Shown piece by piece: positions 32,553-41,405 of a stretch of DNA of 64,000 nt. The notes under the pieces were generated by a model. It did no database searches. It was given only the letters and a program-made list of their open reading frames with translations, and was not told the DNA's origin. Position numbers and translations under genes: made by a program. This DNA is from IMCC45349 sp047219225 (GTDB lineage Bacteria > Bacteroidota > Bacteroidia > Flavobacteriales > Flavobacteriaceae), in NCBI RefSeq assembly GCF_047219225.1, contig NZ_CP178208.1:1550001-1614000 (forward strand), written 5' to 3'. How positions within the stretch are numbered: position 1 is the first letter of the stretch; every line of letters starts with the position of its first letter.

Positions 32553-33731
32553 ATGATTAGCGTAAAAAATGCTTTAGGGAAAGTTGAGATGTTATCTAAG
32601 TTGACAGACACATTTAGAATTAATCTAAATAACTCTGTAGGCTATTATTTAGCAGAAGACATTATTTCTCCTATTAATATGCCTCCATTTAGGCAGTCGG
32701 CAATGGATGGTTATGCATTAAAGGCTCATAATGAGTTAGAGTATAAATTAGTAGGTGAAATTAAGGCAGGAGATTGTAATCATCCTAGTTTAAATTCGGG
32801 TGAAGCTATTAGAATATTTACTGGAGCAGCTGTTCCTGATTCTGCTAATGTAGTGATAATGCAAGAAAAGGTGTCATTAGTGGGTAATAACATTAAAATT
32901 GATGATAATGTTGTAGTTGGAAAAAATATTCGTCCAGCTGGAGAGCAAGTAACAAAAGGAAAGATAGCCTTAAAAGAAGGATCTAAGTTAACTCCAGCAG
33001 CTATTGGGTTTTTGGCGTCCTTAGGAATTAATAAAGTGTTAGTTTATAAAAAGCCTTCTATAGCTATTGTTACCACTGGTAATGAGCTGGTGAATCCTGG
33101 AGAATTGCTTAGTTATGGTCAGATATATGAAAGCAATTCAGGAATGTTATTTAGTGCTTTACAAAGTTTAGGATATACTAATATAAGTAAGCATAAAGTA
33201 AAAGACGATTATCAAAGTACATACAACTTATTGCAGCAAGTAATAATTAATAATGATGTTGTTATCATAACTGGAGGAATTTCGGTTGGAGATTATGATT
33301 TTGTGGGTAAAGCTTTAAATGAAATAGATGTTAAGCAAGTATTTTATAAGGTGAAACAAAAACCAGGTAAACCATTGTTTTTTGGTAAGAAAGATAAAAC
33401 CACAATTTTTGCATTACCTGGTAATCCAGCAGCAGCCTTGAGTTGTTTTTATGTATATGTAAATACAGCACTTCAAATTTTATCTGGGAATATTGACTAT
33501 AAAATACAAAAGGAAGGTAAAACATCTGTTTCTAATTTTATTAAGAAAGGGGATAGAGCACAGTTTTTAAAGGCTATTGTTATAAAAGATGAAGTAACTA
33601 TTCTAGAGGGTCAAAGTTCAGCAATGCTTCAAACGTTTGCACATGCAAATGCTTTAGTTTTTGTGCCTGAAGAAGTATCACAAATAAACCAAGGTGATTT
33701 AGTTGAAATTATACGTTTACCAAATTTATAG
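32553..33731 (+). CDS. moeA: Molybdopterin molybdenumtransferase MoeA
   Basis: A 392-residue enzyme that inserts molybdate into adenylylated molybdopterin. Family marks are the N-terminal PPFRQSAMDGYAL, TGAAVPDSANVVIMQE, TTGNELV, and GGISVGDYDFV followed by KPGKPLFFGK and LPGNPAAALSCF. It opens the molybdenum cofactor operon, which faces the nap operon across a shared regulatory region, consistent with supply of cofactor to NapA. It is followed after 4 bp by the modE-like gene. Confidence 0.93.
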   Translation: MISVKNALGKVEMLSKLTDTFRINLNNSVGYYLAEDIISPINMPPFRQSAMDGYALKAHNELEYKLVGEIKAGDCNHPSLNSGEAIRIFTGAAVPDSANVVIMQEKVSLVGNNIKIDDNVVVGKNIRPAGEQVTKGKIALKEGSKLTPAAIGFLASLGINKVLVYKKPSIAIVTTGNELVNPGELLSYGQIYESNSGMLFSALQSLGYTNISKHKVKDDYQSTYNLLQQVIINNDVVIITGGISVGDYDFVGKALNEIDVKQVFYKVKQKPGKPLFFGKKDKTTIFALPGNPAAALSCFYVYVNTALQILSGNIDYKIQKEGKTSVSNFIKKGDRAQFLKAIVIKDEVTILEGQSSAMLQTFAHANALVFVPEEVSQINQGDLVEIIRLPNL

Positions 33732-33735
33732 CATT

Positions 33736-34074
33736 ATGGATTATAAAATTAAAAGTCGTATTTGGATTGAATCTGGAGAACATGTGTTTTTAGGAGAAGG
33801 AAGAGTTCGTTTGCTAAAAGCAATTGCAGAAACAGGATCGCTTTCTAAAGCAGCAAAAGAATTAAAGATGTCTTATAAAAAAGCATGGACACTTTTAAAT
33901 GCTATAAATACATCAGCTAAAAAACCAGTAGTTGTAACTAGTATTGGAGGAAAAAATGGAGGTGGTGCAGAACTAACAAAATATGGTGAGAACTTAATAG
34001 CCGTTTTTGACACCATTAATAAAGAATGTTGGACGTTTTTGGATACACAGTTAAAACAATTAAATGATATATGA
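33736..34074 (+). CDS. ModE-type winged-helix regulator without molybdate-binding domain
   Basis: A 112-residue protein matching the N-terminal DNA-binding domain of ModE: IKSRIWIESGEHVFLGEGRV, GSLSKAAKELKMSYKKAWT and the GGGAELTKYGE wing. The C-terminal molybdate-sensing (TOBE) domain is absent, so it cannot sense molybdate in the usual way. The ATG at 33736 is chosen; an upstream in-frame start would lie inside moeA. It overlaps the TauE-like gene by 4 bp and probably controls molybdenum genes. Confidence 0.8.
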   Translation: MDYKIKSRIWIESGEHVFLGEGRVRLLKAIAETGSLSKAAKELKMSYKKAWTLLNAINTSAKKPVVVTSIGGKNGGGAELTKYGENLIAVFDTINKECWTFLDTQLKQLNDI

Positions 34075-34814
34075 TTTTTGATATTGCTTACAATTGGCTG
34101 TTTTTATTAATTCTCCCAATAGTTGCTTTTTTATATGCAAGTGTTGGACATGGAGGCGCTAGTGGTTATTTAGCATTAATGGCGTTATTTTCTGTGGCAC
34201 CAGAAACTATGAAACCTACTGCCTTATTACTTAATCTTTTTGTAGCAGGAATTTCATTTTACTACTATTACAAAGAAGGGTTTTTTAATAAAAAATTGTT
34301 TTTGGTATTTGCTTTAGCCTCTATACCTCTAGCTTTTTTAGGAGGGACTTTAGAAATTGATGCTTCGCTTTATAAAAAGATATTGGCAATATTATTGGTA
34401 TTTGCCATTTTAAAAATGCTCAATGTTTTTGGTAAAGAAAATGATAGGGTTAAAAAGATAAAACTTTGGCAAGGGTTAATTGTAGGAGGAGTAATAGGTT
34501 TTTTCTCAGGGCTTATAGGAATTGGAGGAGGAATTATTTTAACACCAGTTATTTTATTGTTCCATTGGGGAAAAATGAAAGAAGCTGCAGCTGTATCTGC
34601 TTTGTTTATTTGGGTAAATTCAGCTTCAGGATTAATAGGACAATTAAGTAGTGGTGTGACTTTAGAAGCGCATTCGTTTTTACTTGTTGTTATTGCTTTA
34701 ATTGGAGGTGCTTTAGGAGGTTATTTTGGGAGCAAGCGAATTAATAATTTGTATTTGCGATATATTTTAGCTTTTGTATTAGTTATTGCCTGTGTTAAAT
34801 TGTATTTCACTTAG
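34071..34814 (+). CDS. TauE/SafE family sulfite exporter-like membrane protein
   Basis: A 247-residue protein with about eight membrane segments and the repeated glycine-rich motif of the TauE/SafE family (VGHGGASGYLALM near the start, SGLIGIGGGIILTPVI in the second half). The family moves sulfite, sulfoacetate or similar anions across the cytoplasmic membrane. Its place between modE-like and mobA genes is unusual to me; it may serve an anion linked to cofactor synthesis or simply be carried in the operon. Confidence 0.82.
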   Translation: MIFDIAYNWLFLLILPIVAFLYASVGHGGASGYLALMALFSVAPETMKPTALLLNLFVAGISFYYYYKEGFFNKKLFLVFALASIPLAFLGGTLEIDASLYKKILAILLVFAILKMLNVFGKENDRVKKIKLWQGLIVGGVIGFFSGLIGIGGGIILTPVILLFHWGKMKEAAAVSALFIWVNSASGLIGQLSSGVTLEAHSFLLVVIALIGGALGGYFGSKRINNLYLRYILAFVLVIACVKLYFT

Positions 34815-34815
34815 T

Positions 34816-35400
34816 ATGATAGATAAAAAACACATAACAGGTATTATTCTAGCTGGAGGTAAAAGTTCCAGAATGGGAACAGATAAAGGATTTTTATTAT
34901 TGAATAAAAAACCGTTTGTTAAATACAGTATTGATGCGCTAGAGCCTTTAGTATCTGAAATTATTATTGTTTCAGACAATGAAGCTTACGATGCTTTTGG
35001 TGTGAAACGAGTTGATGACATTATGAAAGATGCTGGACCTATAGCAGGAATATACTCTGGTTTAGTTGCATCTAAAAATGAATATAATATAATTTTAAGT
35101 TGTGATATTCCTTTAGTGAACTCAAATCTATTAAAGAAGTTAGTTTTAGCAATTGATGATATTTCAGAAATAATTCAAGTTGAAAGTAATGGTAAATCTA
35201 TGCCATTAATTGCAATGTATAAGAAAGCGTGTAAGGACATATTTAAAGAAGTGTTTGACACAGGAGAACGGAGATTAAGAATGGCAATAAAAGCTTGTAA
35301 TTCAAAAAATATAACATTAGAAACAAAAGAAGAAGTATTGACAACTAATGTTAATACAAAAGACCAATTTAAAACCGTTGAAAATGAATATAACCGTTAA
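34816..35400 (+). CDS. mobA: Molybdenum cofactor guanylyltransferase MobA
   Basis: A 194-residue nucleotidyltransferase that links GMP to molybdopterin to form the guanine dinucleotide cofactor used by NapA-type enzymes. The signature TGIILAGGKSSRMGTDKGFL (residues 7-26) is clear, followed by VSCDIPLV-like metal-binding Asp. The ATG at 34816 just after the TauE stop is chosen over an upstream one inside that gene. It overlaps moaD by 17 bp. Confidence 0.9.
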   Translation: MIDKKHITGIILAGGKSSRMGTDKGFLLLNKKPFVKYSIDALEPLVSEIIIVSDNEAYDAFGVKRVDDIMKDAGPIAGIYSGLVASKNEYNIILSCDIPLVNSNLLKKLVLAIDDISEIIQVESNGKSMPLIAMYKKACKDIFKEVFDTGERRLRMAIKACNSKNITLETKEEVLTTNVNTKDQFKTVENEYNR

Positions 35401-35617
35401 ATATTTTGGGCAAATTGCCGAAGTGACTCAACTAGAGGAAGAGGTTGTTGAGTTTTCAGGAAATTTAATTTCCGAATTTTTAGAAGTACTATATTCTAAA
35501 TATAGCTTATTAAAAAATAAAGATTTTCAAGTGGCTCAAAATCAAGAGTTGGTTTTAGATACAACTGAAGTTTCTGGAGCAGAAATAGCTTTATTACCAC
35601 CATTTGCTGGAGGATAA
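35384..35617 (+). CDS. moaD: MoaD, small subunit of molybdopterin synthase
   Basis: A 77-residue ubiquitin-fold protein ending in LLPPFAGG, the di-glycine tail that is adenylated and thiocarboxylated by MoeB and delivers sulfur to MoaE. Start at 35384 (MNITVKYFGQIAEV) is chosen because it begins the conserved fold; it overlaps the end of mobA. Next gene is moeB after 2 bp. Confidence 0.9.
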   Translation: MNITVKYFGQIAEVTQLEEEVVEFSGNLISEFLEVLYSKYSLLKNKDFQVAQNQELVLDTTEVSGAEIALLPPFAGG

Positions 35618-35619
35618 TT

Positions 35620-36720
35620 ATGGAAGATAGATATAGTAGACATATAATTTTATCAGAAATAGGTCAAGAAGGTCAAGATAAACTTTCAAGAGCTAAAGTA
35701 CTTGTTGTTGGAGCAGGAGGTTTAGGCTGTCCTGTATTACAATATTTGGCAGCAGCTGGAGTTGGAACACTTGGTATCATTGATTTTGATGTAGTTGAAA
35801 TATCAAATCTACAACGACAAGTACTATTTGGAACGTCGTCTATAGGAAAAAACAAAGCCATAGCAGCAAAAGAACGATTATTAGATTTAAACAATTCGAT
35901 TTCTATCAACGCTTATACAGAAAAGCTTACTTGTAAAAATGCGTTAAGCATGTTTAATCAGTATGATATTGTTGTAGATGGTACCGATAATTTTGAGACA
36001 CGCTATTTAATAAATGATGCTGCAGTAATTACAGGAAAACCACTGGTTTTTGGAGCTATATATAAGTTTGAAGGACAAGTATCTGTTTTTAATTACAAAG
36101 AAGGGCCTAGTTATCGTTGTGTATTTCCAAAGCCTCCTAAAAAAGATGCTGTGCCTAATTGTTCCGAAATTGGAGTAATAGGTGTTTTACCAGGAATAAT
36201 AGGAGCTATGCAAGCTAATGAGGTCTTGAAAATTATATTAGGATTAGGACAAGTACTGTCAGGAAAATTATTGTGTTATAACGCATTGACACTTCAAAAT
36301 TCAGTTTTAAAAATAAACCGTTCTGAAGCTATAATAGCATCGGTTTTAAAAGATAAAGCTCATTTTAAGAATAAACAAGAAGCATTTGTCTGTGAAACAC
36401 AAGTTAAAAATGTTTCAATAAGTGAATTCTTAAATCAAGATAATATTCAGTTTATTGATGTGAGAGAATTACACGAACAACCAAAAGTAGAAGGGTTAGA
36501 GGTTGAACAAATACCATTAAGTGAATTAGAGTTTAATTTACAGAAAATAGACAATAACAAAAAACAAGCTGTTTTTTGTCAATCAGGAATTAGAAGTAAA
36601 CAAGCAGTTAAAGTATTGCAAGCACATGGCATATTAAATTGTGTTAGCGTTACTGAAGGTGCTTCACAAATAAATAAGATTATACAAAAACATTATAAAA
36701 TAGTATCAAATGAAAGATAG
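35620..36720 (+). CDS. moeB: MoeB/ThiF-type adenylyltransferase with rhodanese domain
   Basis: A 366-residue protein. Residues 1-240 form the HesA/MoeB/ThiF domain (nucleotide loop GAGGLGCPVLQYLAAAG, Asp in TDNF), which adenylates MoaD. Residues about 265-360 form a rhodanese domain with Cys in FCQSGIR. This two-domain form supplies both activation and sulfur transfer to MoaD. It overlaps moaE by 11 bp. Confidence 0.88.
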   Translation: MEDRYSRHIILSEIGQEGQDKLSRAKVLVVGAGGLGCPVLQYLAAAGVGTLGIIDFDVVEISNLQRQVLFGTSSIGKNKAIAAKERLLDLNNSISINAYTEKLTCKNALSMFNQYDIVVDGTDNFETRYLINDAAVITGKPLVFGAIYKFEGQVSVFNYKEGPSYRCVFPKPPKKDAVPNCSEIGVIGVLPGIIGAMQANEVLKIILGLGQVLSGKLLCYNALTLQNSVLKINRSEAIIASVLKDKAHFKNKQEAFVCETQVKNVSISEFLNQDNIQFIDVRELHEQPKVEGLEVEQIPLSELEFNLQKIDNNKKQAVFCQSGIRSKQAVKVLQAHGILNCVSVTEGASQINKIIQKHYKIVSNER

Positions 36721-37153
36721 AAAGCCTAAAAATGTATTTCGAGAAGGTGCAATTTCATCAGAGTTTATAGCAAATTCAATTGCAAAACATCAAAGCAAGA
36801 CAAGTATTGGTGCACATAACATTTTTTTAGGGCAAGTACGTGCTGATGTTGTTGAAGATAAAACCGTTGCTGCTATTGAGTACACTGCTTATGAAGATAT
36901 GGCGAATCAAAAAATGCATGATATTCGTGAGGCAGCTTTTGAAAAGTTTGAGTTAACATGTATGCATATTTACCATAGTTTAGGAACTGTAAAATCTGGA
37001 GAAATTTGCTTGTTTGTATTTGTGTCTTCTCCAAGAAGAAAAATGGTATTTGAAGCTTTAGAGTTTATTGTAGAAGCAATAAAAGCCGATGTACCTGTAT
37101 TTGGAAAAGAGATTTTTGAAGATAGTTCACATCAATGGAAAGTTAATAGTTAG
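36710..37153 (+). CDS. moaE: MoaE, large subunit of molybdopterin synthase
   Basis: A 147-residue protein that converts cyclic pyranopterin monophosphate to molybdopterin with MoaD. Visible marks are the HNIFLGQVRADV segment, YTAYEDMANQKM, the HSLGTVKSGE block and the FGKEIFEDSSHQWK end, where the conserved Lys binds substrate. It overlaps moeB by 11 bp and ends 4 bp before moaCB. Confidence 0.9.
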   Translation: MKDRKPKNVFREGAISSEFIANSIAKHQSKTSIGAHNIFLGQVRADVVEDKTVAAIEYTAYEDMANQKMHDIREAAFEKFELTCMHIYHSLGTVKSGEICLFVFVSSPRRKMVFEALEFIVEAIKADVPVFGKEIFEDSSHQWKVNS

Positions 37154-37157
37154 AGCA

Positions 37158-38069
37158 ATGGTAGATATAACACATAAAAGTACCACATTAAGAACAGCTA
37201 TAGCACAAGCAGTTGTAAAAGTAAGTAAGCCAGAAACTATTGCGGCAATCTTAAACGATACGGTTCCAAAAGGAAATGTATTTGCTATGAGTAAAGCAGC
37301 AGGATTATTAGGAGTAAAGCGTACACCAGATATTTTACCAGATTGTCATCCTTTGCCTATTGAATTTACTGGAGTTGAATATGAAATAAATGATTTAGAA
37401 ATTACAGTTTTGTTTACTGTAAAAACAATTTATAAAACTGGTGTTGAGGTAGAAGCGATGCATGGAGCAAGTGTAGTAGCTTTGAATATGTATGATATGC
37501 TAAAACCAATAGATAAAGGCATAGAGATACACGAAATAAAATTATTAAAGAAAAAAGGAGGTAAGTCCGATTTTAAAGATCGTTTTAGAAAAGATTTAAA
37601 AGCAGCTGTTATTGTATGTTCAGATACTATATCTGCAGGACAAAAAGAAGATAAGGCAGGAAAAGCTATTATTGAAAAATTAGAGTCTTGTGAAGTTAAA
37701 ATATCAGATTATATTATTATTCCAGATGAAAAGATAGTTATTCAAGAAAAGGTAAAATACTATCAAGATCAAGGAGTAGATTTGGTGATTTATACTGGAG
37801 GTACTGGACTTTCAGGGCGTGATGTTACTCCTGAAGCTTTGTTGCCATTATTAGATAGACGTATTCCTGGAATAGAAGAGGCAATCCGTAATTACGGTCA
37901 AGACCGCACACCATATTCAATGCTTTCAAGAAGTGTTGCGGGAACCATAAAAGATACACTTGTTTTAGCTTTACCAGGATCAACAAATGGCGCTAAAGAA
38001 TCAATGGATGCTATTTTTCCATCGGTTTTACATGTGTTTAGAATATTAAAAGGAGCAAGACACGATTAA
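37158..38069 (+). CDS. moaCB: Fused MoaC-MoaB molybdenum cofactor protein
   Basis: A 303-residue bifunctional protein. Residues 1-150 are MoaC (VDITHKSTTLRTAIAQ, KRTPDILPDCHPLPI, VEAMHGASVVALNMYDMLK), which completes formation of cyclic pyranopterin monophosphate together with MoaA. Residues about 165-303 are MoaB/MogA-like (YTGGTGLSGRDVTPEALLPL, then LPGSTNG), which adenylates molybdopterin. The ATG at 37158 begins the MoaC domain; a start 69 bp upstream lies in moaE. It abuts moaA. Confidence 0.9.
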   Translation: MVDITHKSTTLRTAIAQAVVKVSKPETIAAILNDTVPKGNVFAMSKAAGLLGVKRTPDILPDCHPLPIEFTGVEYEINDLEITVLFTVKTIYKTGVEVEAMHGASVVALNMYDMLKPIDKGIEIHEIKLLKKKGGKSDFKDRFRKDLKAAVIVCSDTISAGQKEDKAGKAIIEKLESCEVKISDYIIIPDEKIVIQEKVKYYQDQGVDLVIYTGGTGLSGRDVTPEALLPLLDRRIPGIEEAIRNYGQDRTPYSMLSRSVAGTIKDTLVLALPGSTNGAKESMDAIFPSVLHVFRILKGARHD

Positions 38070-39077
38070 ATGATAAAAACAAATACCATATTACAAGATA
38101 CTTTTGGAAGAGTGCATACGTATTTGCGTATTTCGTTAATTGAGCGCTGTAATTTACGTTGTACTTATTGCATGCCTGAAGAAGGTGTGCAATTGTCACC
38201 TAAAAATAAACTTATGTCGTATGAGGAGGTTTACGACATTGCAAAAACCTTTGTGGATAATGGTGTTACTAAAATACGATTAACAGGAGGTGAACCTTTA
38301 ATTAGAAAGGATTTTCCTGTTATTTTAGAGAAACTAGCGTCTTTACCAATAGAGTTGTCTATTACATCAAATGCAGTGATTATAGATAAACATATTAATG
38401 TTTTAAAATCAAATGGCGTAAAGAATATTAATATAAGTTTAGACTCTCTAGATAGAGAAAAGTTTAAACATATAACGCGTCGTGATAACTTTGAAAAAGT
38501 ATATAACAATATTTTACTTTTAGTAAAAGAAGGTTTTAATGTTAAGGTAAATGCGGTCTTAATGAAAGACTTTAACGATAATGAAATTATAGATTTTATC
38601 GAGTTTACTAAAGACCTTCCAATTTCATTTCGCTTTATAGAGTTTATGCCTTTTGATGGTAATAAATGGGATGCCTCTAAAATGGTATCTTATAAAGAAA
38701 TTATGGATTGTGTTAATACAGCTTTTTCTAAAGATAAGATTGAACGCTTACAAGATGCACCTAATGATACTGCAAAAAACTATAAGATTAAAGGCTATAA
38801 AGGAAGCTTTGCTATTATTAGTTCGGTAACAAATCCATTTTGTGATTCTTGTAATCGTTTGCGATTAACAGCAAATGGACAACTTAAAAACTGTTTATTT
38901 TCTGCTAAAGAATCTGATTTATTAACTACACTAAGGCAAGGAAAATCAATTGAACCAATTATTCAAAAAGCAGTTCAAGGAAAATTAAAAATGCGAGGTG
39001 GAATGAATACAATAGAAAAGCTTCAAAATCCACAATTGCACACTAAAAATAGAAGTATGACTGCTATTGGAGGTTAA
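38070..39077 (+). CDS. moaA: GTP 3',8-cyclase MoaA
   Basis: A 335-residue radical SAM enzyme that starts molybdopterin synthesis from GTP. The [4Fe-4S]-SAM cysteines are Cys27, Cys31 and Cys34 (CNLRCTYC). The second cluster cysteines are in FCDSCNRLRL and KNCL, and the C-terminal Gly-Gly (AIGG) needed for catalysis is present. Last gene of the operon, starting right after the MoaC-MoaB fusion. Confidence 0.94.
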   Translation: MIKTNTILQDTFGRVHTYLRISLIERCNLRCTYCMPEEGVQLSPKNKLMSYEEVYDIAKTFVDNGVTKIRLTGGEPLIRKDFPVILEKLASLPIELSITSNAVIIDKHINVLKSNGVKNINISLDSLDREKFKHITRRDNFEKVYNNILLLVKEGFNVKVNAVLMKDFNDNEIIDFIEFTKDLPISFRFIEFMPFDGNKWDASKMVSYKEIMDCVNTAFSKDKIERLQDAPNDTAKNYKIKGYKGSFAIISSVTNPFCDSCNRLRLTANGQLKNCLFSAKESDLLTTLRQGKSIEPIIQKAVQGKLKMRGGMNTIEKLQNPQLHTKNRSMTAIGG

Positions 39078-39090
39078 TTAGGTTTAATCT

Positions 39091-41151
39091 TTATATTTTT
39101 TCAATTTTAATTCTAACATCAACAGCAGTGATACAATTTCCTTTTGCAATTAAAGGATTAATATCCATTTCTGTAATTTCTGGAGCTGTTTCAACGAGTG
39201 CTGATACACGTTGAATAACATCAATAAAAACGTTTTCATCAATTCCTTTTTTACCGCGTGTACCTTTTATGAGTTTATAACCTTTTAGAGATTTAATCAT
39301 TTTTTGAATTTCAGGCTTTGATAAAGGGCTTAATCCAGCAACCACATCTTTCATTACTTCAATGTAAATACCACCTAAACCACATAAAATGGTATGATTA
39401 AAACCTGGTTCTTTTTTTATCCCAACAAATAGCTCTAAACCACTAAGCATAGGTTGTATTAATACTGCAGAAGCATCATTTATGGACATAAGTGTATCAA
39501 AATGTTTCGAAACTTCTTCTAACGAGCTAACATTTAGTATTACACCTTGTGCATCCGATTTGTGTAAAGGACCAACCACTTTCATTACCAGAGGAAAGTT
39601 CATTTTTGCTGCTTTTGAAAGTAAGATGTCTTTATTGGATTCAATTACCTCTTCCGCTCTAGAAATACCTGCAGCATCTAATAAATGAGAAGCTTTTGTA
39701 GGTGATAAGTATCCAGATGGTGACGATTCAATTAATTCTCTAACTTCGTTAGTGTTAATTTCTGGAAGATGAATATTTTCTGGAATTGATACTTGTGTTT
39801 TATAAACTTGTGCTAAGGCTTTTCCTAAAACAACTTCGTCAGGAAAATTAATGTTTCCTTTTTCTAGGAATGTGTTTATTTCTTTGCGAGCATTAATTAC
39901 CGATGGTAAAACAGGAAAAATAGGCTTTTTACAAATATCTAATTTTACACTTAATACATTATATACATTTTCAACATCAAAAAGACCTGGGCTTCCAAAT
40001 ACCACAATCATAGCGTCAATATGATCAAATTTATGTTCACAATAATCAATGATAATACTTAATTGCTCCGCTGTTCCTGTAGCTAAAAAATCAATAGGAT
40101 TACTTACTGAAGAACCAGGAAATAAAAAACTTTCTAACGATTTAGCATCTTCGCCTTCAATAATAGGAATTTCTAAACCACCTTTTGATAATTCATCCGA
40201 TAACATTACCGCAGAACCTCCAGCGTGTGTTATAATAGCAATTCGTTTTCCTTTTAGTGCTTTGTAATTAAAAATTGAAGCAACGCTTAGTAGTTCTTCT
40301 CTACTACTACAATATACAATTCCAGCTTTTTTAAATAGAGCTCTTACTGTCATGTCCGAACTAGCAATAGCTCCTGTGTGAGAAGATGCAGCTCTACTAC
40401 CTTCGGCAGTACTTCCAGCTTTAATAGCTGCAATTTTTGCACCTTTTTTTATTAATGATGTAGCATGTTTTAAAAGCTTTTGAGGATTGTTTATAGCTTC
40501 TAAGTATAATAACTTTATTTGCGAATCTTCTTCTGGATTATAGTTTAAATCCATATACTCAAGTATATCTTCTGGACTTGTTTGCATGCCATTTCCAACC
40601 GAATATACATTGGCAAATTTTACGCCTAATGTCATACCAGCTTCCATAATAAATACAGCAGTAGCTCCTGAGCTTGAAATTAAGTCACAACCACCTTTAT
40701 TGTATTTTGGAATAGGTGTAGTAAAAACACCTTTGTAATTTTTGTTTAAAACACCAATGCAATTTGGACCAATTAAACACCCATTAACACTATCTACTAA
40801 GTCAGCAATTTCTTTTTCTAATTGTTGCCCTTTGTTATTAGATTCGGAAAACCCAGCAGAAATAATAATAAATGCTTTTGTATTTTTTTGATGTGCTAAT
40901 ACGTTAACTGCTTCCAAACAATATTTTGAAGGAATAGCTAAAATTGCCAAATCTGTATTTGGAATATCGTTAACAGAAGCATAGCTTTTTAAGCCTTGAA
41001 CTTTGTCTTCCTTAGGGTTTACGACACTTAAAGAACCTTTGAAGTTGCCTTCAAGAATGTTTTTTACAATCTTTCCTCCAGGTTTTTTATAATCGTTAGA
41101 ACCACCAATAATAACAATACTATTAGGGTTTATTAGTTGTTTGTTTAACAT
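39091..41151 (-). CDS. ADP-forming acyl-CoA (acetyl-CoA) synthetase, fused alpha-beta
   Basis: A 686-residue protein of the acetate-CoA ligase (ADP-forming) family that makes ATP from acyl-CoA. The CoA-binding domain is about 1-120 (GGSNDYKKPGGKIV). The succinyl-CoA-synthetase-like domain contains SSHTGAIASSD, whose His is the phosphorylated residue. The ATP-grasp domain spans about 470-686. It lacks the acetyltransferase domain of Pat-type relatives. It converges with the moa operon and is probably transcribed alone. Confidence 0.85.
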   Translation of the reverse strand: MLNKQLINPNSIVIIGGSNDYKKPGGKIVKNILEGNFKGSLSVVNPKEDKVQGLKSYASVNDIPNTDLAILAIPSKYCLEAVNVLAHQKNTKAFIIISAGFSESNNKGQQLEKEIADLVDSVNGCLIGPNCIGVLNKNYKGVFTTPIPKYNKGGCDLISSSGATAVFIMEAGMTLGVKFANVYSVGNGMQTSPEDILEYMDLNYNPEEDSQIKLLYLEAINNPQKLLKHATSLIKKGAKIAAIKAGSTAEGSRAASSHTGAIASSDMTVRALFKKAGIVYCSSREELLSVASIFNYKALKGKRIAIITHAGGSAVMLSDELSKGGLEIPIIEGEDAKSLESFLFPGSSVSNPIDFLATGTAEQLSIIIDYCEHKFDHIDAMIVVFGSPGLFDVENVYNVLSVKLDICKKPIFPVLPSVINARKEINTFLEKGNINFPDEVVLGKALAQVYKTQVSIPENIHLPEINTNEVRELIESSPSGYLSPTKASHLLDAAGISRAEEVIESNKDILLSKAAKMNFPLVMKVVGPLHKSDAQGVILNVSSLEEVSKHFDTLMSINDASAVLIQPMLSGLELFVGIKKEPGFNHTILCGLGGIYIEVMKDVVAGLSPLSKPEIQKMIKSLKGYKLIKGTRGKKGIDENVFIDVIQRVSALVETAPEITEMDINPLIAKGNCITAVDVRIKIEKI

Positions 41152-41405
41152 GTTAGGTGTTTTGGCAAAAATAAGGTCAGACAGCTTTTTATTAAATGAT
41201 ATATATCATGAGTTAAAAAGAATTGAGAATAATAGAAAAAGCCCATGAAAATGTTGAACTTTTTTTGAGTAATAGTGTTATATTGTGCCTTAAATTTTTT
41301 AAATAATTGTTGATTTTGTTTTAAATACAACATTAACAATGTGTTATGTGTTAAATAATAGAATTTTCCTGTTATTTGTTATAACTAAACAGACTAGTAC
41401 TACTA

